From: an uncultured Collinsella sp.
GTDB lineage: Bacteria; Actinomycetota; Coriobacteriia; Coriobacteriales; Coriobacteriaceae
Length of the DNA stretch: 16,616 nt
Assembly (NCBI GenBank): GCA_902489955.1
Contig: CABUBY010000027.1
Coordinates: 1-16,616, forward strand
Direction: 5' to 3'
Shown here: piece by piece, positions 12,442 through 16,616 of the stretch
How positions within the stretch are numbered: position 1 is the first letter of the stretch
How the letters are laid out: every line of letters begins with the position of its first letter
Made by a program: the position numbers and the translations under genes
The notes under the pieces: model-generated
The model's input: only the letters and a program-made list of their open reading frames with translations
The model's database searches: none
Told to the model about the DNA's origin: nothing

Positions 12442-15400
12442 ATGAGTAAGTACACGAGGGGTCTCTTGGCGGTGATACTGGCCGTAGTGCTGGTGTTGCC
12501 AGCTGCAGCATTTGCCATGCTGCCCGAGGCCAACGCCAGGTCCAGCACCGGAATGGACGGACCGGTCATGACCGGAAAAACGGTCGTCGACTACGACACC
12601 AGCAACCACTGGAAGTTCTGGGCCGGCGGCTATAACGGAAAGGAAATAACAACTCAAAACGTCGGCCGAATCTGGACCGACAAGACGGTCAGGGCAGTCG
12701 AGAACGGGGATTCTGATTTCCTGACCACGCTGTCTGCTATCTCTTCGACATCCGATACGACGGTCTCCGGCAAGCCGCTCGACATCGTGCTGGTGTTGGA
12801 TGCCTCTGGCTCGATGAGTGATCCTATGGGCGACGGAGACCCCATCAAGCGTATCGATGCGCTGAAGACGGCTGCCAATAGCTTTATTGACACCATCGCC
12901 AAGGAAAATGCAAAGATTTCGGACGAGTCCAAGCAGCATCAGGTTGCCGTCGTTAAGTTCTCGGGCAATAAGTCCACCACGGTCGGAAATGACTATTATC
13001 GTGATGATGATGGGTACACCTACAACTACTCACAGACCATGATGGGCCTGACCAATTGTTCTGAAGCCAGCGCGACTGAACCCGGCGCAACTGATCTTAA
13101 GAAAACAATCAACGCAATTAATCCTGCCGGTTCTACACGCGCCGACTATGGCTTGCAGCTGGCTGATGAGGTATTTTCGTCTGGTCGCGCCGACGCCAAG
13201 AAGATTGTTGTCTTCTTCACTGATGGTTCACCTACGAGTTCTAGTGGGTTCGAGAAAAAGGTTGCCAATAGCGCCGTCAACACCGCCAAGAAGATCAAGG
13301 GTAACGGCGCCGACATTTATGCAATCGGTATCTTTAGCGGCGCAAAACCCAGCGACGTTCCCACAGCTGAGGGCATAAGCAACGAGAATAAGTTTATGCA
13401 TGCCGTGTCGAGCAACTATCCTGCCGCCTCATCCAGTATTTCTTTCTGGGGCGAATGGACTATCAACTTTGGTGCGCGCGCAGAAAACGCCAATTACTAC
13501 AAGTCGGCAACCAGCGCCTCTGAGCTCGAGAAAATCTTCGAAGAGATCTCGGGAAGCATTATCCAAGCTGGTTACCCGACCGAAGTTCACGGCGGTTATG
13601 GCGAGCATAAGTCTGGCTACATTACGTTTACTGACGAGCTGGGCGACTTTATGCAGGTCGACAACTTTACGTCTGTCGTGTACAACGGCGAAACGTTTGC
13701 CAAACCGGCAATAAAGACCGAGGGCAATGTCGACACCTATAAATTTACGGGTGCCGCTGCGAACTTGGTCATCACCGTTCAGCATACCGAAAAGAGCAAG
13801 CCCCGGACCGGCGATATCGTAACAGTCAAGATTCCTGCGTCGCTGATTCCGCTGCGCCACTTTAAGATCACCGATGGCGTTCTTACGGTCGACGATGCTG
13901 AGCCCATCCAGGTGAACTACACCTCGAGCGTTAAGAGAGACGCACTCGACAACCTGTTTACGCCCGAGAAGGTAGCGGGGCTCAAGGGCTACATCGAGAG
14001 CAATACGATCACCGCGGAGAACGGTTCCAAGACCGTGAACTTCTACGCGAACAAGTGGAATGGCGGCACGCTGGGCGATACGATTGCGAACTTTGAGCCC
14101 GCCGATTCCAACCGTTATTACTATTTCCAGAAGCAGACTCCCATTTATGTGGATAAGAACTGCACAACGCCTGCGACGGGCTCGCTGGCTGCCGAGGGCA
14201 TCTATTACTACAAGGATGAGTTCGAGGCGAAAGGCACAGACAGTAAGGTCGAGCCCCGCACAGCTATTATTGAGTTTACCGGTGGACATGCCGCGCAGTT
14301 TGAGGGCGCAATCGTGCGCGATGCGAGCGGCAACCTGTCGTTTAGTGAGGGAACCGCGCGACTGGCCTTTATTGACGAACTTCATACCACCAAGGAACTC
14401 GTGGGCGGCAACCCTACTGGTACCGCGGCCGACGTGCTCAATCTCAAGTGGAATAACACGTCTGCCAAGTCGGACGCCACGGAGGTTGACGTTCACCTGG
14501 GCAACAACGGCAAGATCAGCTTTAACGTGACGCCGGCAACGGTGGATACCAAGACGAGCTTTGGCCTGACCAAGGTGCTCGAGGGTCGCGAGTGGACGGA
14601 TACGGACAAGTTTAAGTTTGAGCTCTCCGCGACGTCCGAGAATGACGCCCCGATGCCCGCACCCGCGACCGCGACTGTGACCAAGGCGAACCTGGATGAC
14701 AAGGGCAAGGCGGCCATTAACTTTGGCGAGATCACCTACAACAAGCCGGGCGAGTACACCTATGAGGTCCGCGAGGTCAAGGGCGACGCCGGTGGCATCA
14801 CCTACAGCAAGAACGTTGCCACGTTCAAGGTGACCGTGGCGGTTAAGGCCACGGGTGGGCTTAAGGCTGACGTTGAAAAGATCTCGGGCGAGACCGAGTT
14901 CAAGAACACCTATAGCGCCAAGACGGAAACCTCGCTGACTCTTGAGGCAACCAAGAAGCTCACGGGGCGCCCGATGGCCGATGACGAATTTAAGTTTGCG
15001 CTGAGCTATGCGGAGCACGACGAGGTTCTGCTGGATGCAACCAACAAGGGCGGCAAGGTTGAGTTCGGTCCGCTGACGTATACGACCGAGTCGCTTGCCA
15101 AGCTGGTCGAGGAAGAGAAGGCGTCGTTTGACGATAGCTCAGACAAGCCCACGTGGACCATTCGCTACACTGCTGCCGAGCAGACCGGCAAGCTGCCTGC
15201 GGGCGTGAGCGCTGCCGTGTCGGCAATTGACGCATATGTAACCGTTGTCGACAACGGCGATGGTACCCTGACGGCGACGGCTGACTACGGAGACGCCGGC
15301 AACGAGTTCGTGAACGCCTACACTGCCGCGCCTGCCGAGGCATCGCTTGTTGGCAAGAAGAATCTGCAGGTTCCTGATGGCCTGACCCCGGCTGACATTA

Positions 15401-16616
15401 CCGGCAAGTTCACCTTTACCGTGACCGGTGAAGAGGGCGCACCCATGCCCGCGAACGCGAGCGTGACCAATGATGCCAAGGGCAAGGTCGACTTTGGCAA
15501 GATTACCTTTACGCTCGACGACCTTAACAAGGCCCTGGGCGAGAAGCCCGAGAAGCGCGAGCATACCTTTACCTACACCGTGACCGAGTCCGGCGAGGTC
15601 GCTGGCGTGACCAACGACGCCAAGCTGTCGCGCGAGGTTTCCTTCACCGTGACCGATGACAGCAAGGGCAAACTGAGCGTGTCCCGCAACCCGGATGGCA
15701 ACGCAGCCTTTACGTTCACCAACACCTATAACGTGACGCCTGTCGAGACGAGCGTCACCGACCAGATCACCGCGACCAAGGTCCTGACCGGCCGCGACAT
15801 GGCTGAGGGCGAGTTCTCCTTCGAGCTCGTCGAGGGCGAGGGCAAGGACGCCAAGGTCGTCGCCACCGGCAAGAACGCCGCCGATGGCAAGATCACGATG
15901 AGCGCCGTGAAGTACACCAAGGCCAGAACGCACACCTACACGCTGCGCGAGGTCAAGGGCAACGCCGGCGGTATCACCTACAGCGATGCCAAGTTCACCA
16001 TCGAGACCACCATCACGGACAGCGGCGACGGTACGCTCAGCGCCACGCATGTTCTGAAGGACGTCAAGGTTGCCGAGTTCAAGAACTCCTACAACGTGAC
16101 CCCCAAGAGCTCCAGCGTCACCGAGCAGATCACCGCGGACAAGGTCCTGGACGGGCGCGACCTCAAGGCTGGCGAGTTCCGTTTCGAGCTCGTCGAGGGC
16201 AATAACGTGGTCGCCACCGGTACCAACAATGCCGACGGCAAGATCGTAATGGATCCTGTCACCTACACTGCGGCTGGCGAGCACACCTACATACTGCGCG
16301 AGACCAAGGCCGGCACCACCGAAAATGGCATTACTTACAGCACCGCTGAGTACACTATTGTGACCACCGTCAAGGATAACAACGATGGCACCCTCAGCGT
16401 GGAGCACAAGCTGCAGAATGTTGACAAGGCGACCTTCGAGAACGCCTACACCGTAACCCCCAAGAGCTTCAGTGTTACTGATCAGATCACGGCGACCAAG
16501 GTCCTGACCGGGCGCGATCTCAAGGAAGGCGAGTTCTCCTTCGAGCTCGTCGAGGGCAACGATGTTGTTGCCACCGGCAAGAACGATGCCCGCGGCAAGA
16601 TCAAGATGAGCCCCAT
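12442..16616 (+). CDS. Secreted vWA protein with FctA/Spy0128-type isopeptide repeats, 3' end outside window
   Basis: The frame is open for 1391 codons to the window edge, starting at ATG 12442 with AAGGGAG 5 bases upstream. Residues 1-25 or 1-32 are a signal peptide (hydrophobic LLAVILAVVLVLPAAAFA, possible cleavage after AFA or ANA). A von Willebrand A domain covers ~112-370, with MIDAS residues D120-x-S122-x-S124, T232 and D261. A large middle region (~370-693) is of the type found between vWA and pilin domains in actinobacterial pili; I cannot name it firmly. From ~700 come FctA/Spy0128-like repeats of ~120-135 residues ending in F-x-N-x-Y. Each should carry a Lys-Asn isopeptide bond set by a Glu. 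It is probably a pilus tip adhesin or wall-anchored surface protein; an LPXTG motif and sortase would lie beyond the window. The vWA part uses more A/T-ending codons than the repeats. The upstream ech operon is unrelated. Confidence 0.9.
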   Translation, partial: MSKYTRGLLAVILAVVLVLPAAAFAMLPEANARSSTGMDGPVMTGKTVVDYDTSNHWKFWAGGYNGKEITTQNVGRIWTDKTVRAVENGDSDFLTTLSAISSTSDTTVSGKPLDIVLVLDASGSMSDPMGDGDPIKRIDALKTAANSFIDTIAKENAKISDESKQHQVAVVKFSGNKSTTVGNDYYRDDDGYTYNYSQTMMGLTNCSEASATEPGATDLKKTINAINPAGSTRADYGLQLADEVFSSGRADAKKIVVFFTDGSPTSSSGFEKKVANSAVNTAKKIKGNGADIYAIGIFSGAKPSDVPTAEGISNENKFMHAVSSNYPAASSSISFWGEWTINFGARAENANYYKSATSASELEKIFEEISGSIIQAGYPTEVHGGYGEHKSGYITFTDELGDFMQVDNFTSVVYNGETFAKPAIKTEGNVDTYKFTGAAANLVITVQHTEKSKPRTGDIVTVKIPASLIPLRHFKITDGVLTVDDAEPIQVNYTSSVKRDALDNLFTPEKVAGLKGYIESNTITAENGSKTVNFYANKWNGGTLGDTIANFEPADSNRYYYFQKQTPIYVDKNCTTPATGSLAAEGIYYYKDEFEAKGTDSKVEPRTAIIEFTGGHAAQFEGAIVRDASGNLSFSEGTARLAFIDELHTTKELVGGNPTGTAADVLNLKWNNTSAKSDATEVDVHLGNNGKISFNVTPATVDTKTSFGLTKVLEGREWTDTDKFKFELSATSENDAPMPAPATATVTKANLDDKGKAAINFGEITYNKPGEYTYEVREVKGDAGGITYSKNVATFKVTVAVKATGGLKADVEKISGETEFKNTYSAKTETSLTLEATKKLTGRPMADDEFKFALSYAEHDEVLLDATNKGGKVEFGPLTYTTESLAKLVEEEKASFDDSSDKPTWTIRYTAAEQTGKLPAGVSAAVSAIDAYVTVVDNGDGTLTATADYGDAGNEFVNAYTAAPAEASLVGKKNLQVPDGLTPADITGKFTFTVTGEEGAPMPANASVTNDAKGKVDFGKITFTLDDLNKALGEKPEKREHTFTYTVTESGEVAGVTNDAKLSREVSFTVTDDSKGKLSVSRNPDGNAAFTFTNTYNVTPVETSVTDQITATKVLTGRDMAEGEFSFELVEGEGKDAKVVATGKNAADGKITMSAVKYTKARTHTYTLREVKGNAGGITYSDAKFTIETTITDSGDGTLSATHVLKDVKVAEFKNSYNVTPKSSSVTEQITADKVLDGRDLKAGEFRFELVEGNNVVATGTNNADGKIVMDPVTYTAAGEHTYILRETKAGTTENGITYSTAEYTIVTTVKDNNDGTLSVEHKLQNVDKATFENAYTVTPKSFSVTDQITATKVLTGRDLKEGEFSFELVEGNDVVATGKNDARGKIKMSP
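14539..16616 (+). repeat. Tandem FctA-type repeats inside the surface protein (six units, last partial)
   Basis: Unit boundaries by the closing F-x-N-x-Y motif are 14539-14913, 14914-15321, 15322-15729, 15730-16092, 16093-16449 and 16450 to the edge. Predicted isopeptide residues (Lys, Glu, Asn) are: unit 1 K711, E778, N822; unit 2 K838 or K839, no Glu at the expected place (Y909), N958; unit 3 K972 or K973, E1049, N1094; unit 4 K1113, E1170, N1215; unit 5 K1234, E1287, N1334; unit 6 K1353, rest missing. Units 4-6 are close copies (shared TATKVLTGRD-like start and FELVEG), while units 1-3 are diverged. Confidence 0.85.

Noticed and set aside
13429..15018. 529-residue open frame on the minus strand
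   Set aside because: It is a shadow of the surface-protein gene; the plus frame has a signal peptide, MIDAS and pilin motifs.
15139..16407. 422-residue open frame on the minus strand
   Set aside because: It is antisense to the FctA repeats; its own internal repetition only mirrors the repeats on the plus strand.

Overview
The window looks like a chromosomal segment of a GC-rich Actinobacteriota member of the Coriobacteriia, most likely Collinsella or a close relative. This rests on codon use, the six-subunit Ech-type hydrogenase, an actinobacterial vWA/FctA surface protein and the general gene style. It is a judgement from gene content, not a database match.

Layout. (1) 1-1497, plus strand: the 3' part of a folate gene encoding a DHPS-HPPK fusion (folP-folK), directly abutting a divergent biotin-protein-ligase-like gene that lacks key catalytic residues. 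(2) 1535-1636: two hairpins in the convergent gap. (3) 1694-2467, minus strand: coaX, type III pantothenate kinase. (4) 2664-2740: an initiator tRNA-fMet with promoter and terminator, followed by an array of three related long hairpins at about 80-bp spacing (2826-3047). (5) 3188-5218: an Old Yellow Enzyme/2,4-dienoyl-CoA-reductase-like flavin and Fe-S oxidoreductase with its own terminator. (6) An AT-richer gap of about 325 bp, then a stand-alone protein with two helix-turn-helix units that resembles the N-terminal part of IS150-type OrfA. (7) 6350-11973: an operon for a membrane-bound Ech-type (group 4) [NiFe] hydrogenase in the order A+B, C, D, E, F, with EchA and EchB joined in one 960-residue polypeptide and low-complexity Ala-rich tails on EchC and EchD. 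(8) 11983-12441: a structured intergenic region with a very strong hairpin, a candidate 152-bp MITE-like element and a cluster of TGTCTCA/TGAGACA heptamers. (9) 12442 to the window end: the first 1391 codons of a secreted vWA protein with at least six FctA/Spy0128-type repeats. It is probably a pilus tip or surface adhesin and runs off the right edge.

How the genes work together. The hydrogenase genes are the one clear multi-gene machine. EchC/D/E/F form the soluble arm that moves electrons between ferredoxin and protons, and EchA+B form the membrane arm expected to couple this to H+ or Na+ translocation. The folate, biotin-ligase-like and CoA genes are cofactor housekeeping. The surface protein is a separate host- or matrix-interaction gene. 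The most noteworthy observations are the EchA-EchB fusion, the EchC/EchD tails, the triple hairpin array, the heptamer cluster upstream of the adhesin, and the degenerate biotin-ligase-like protein.
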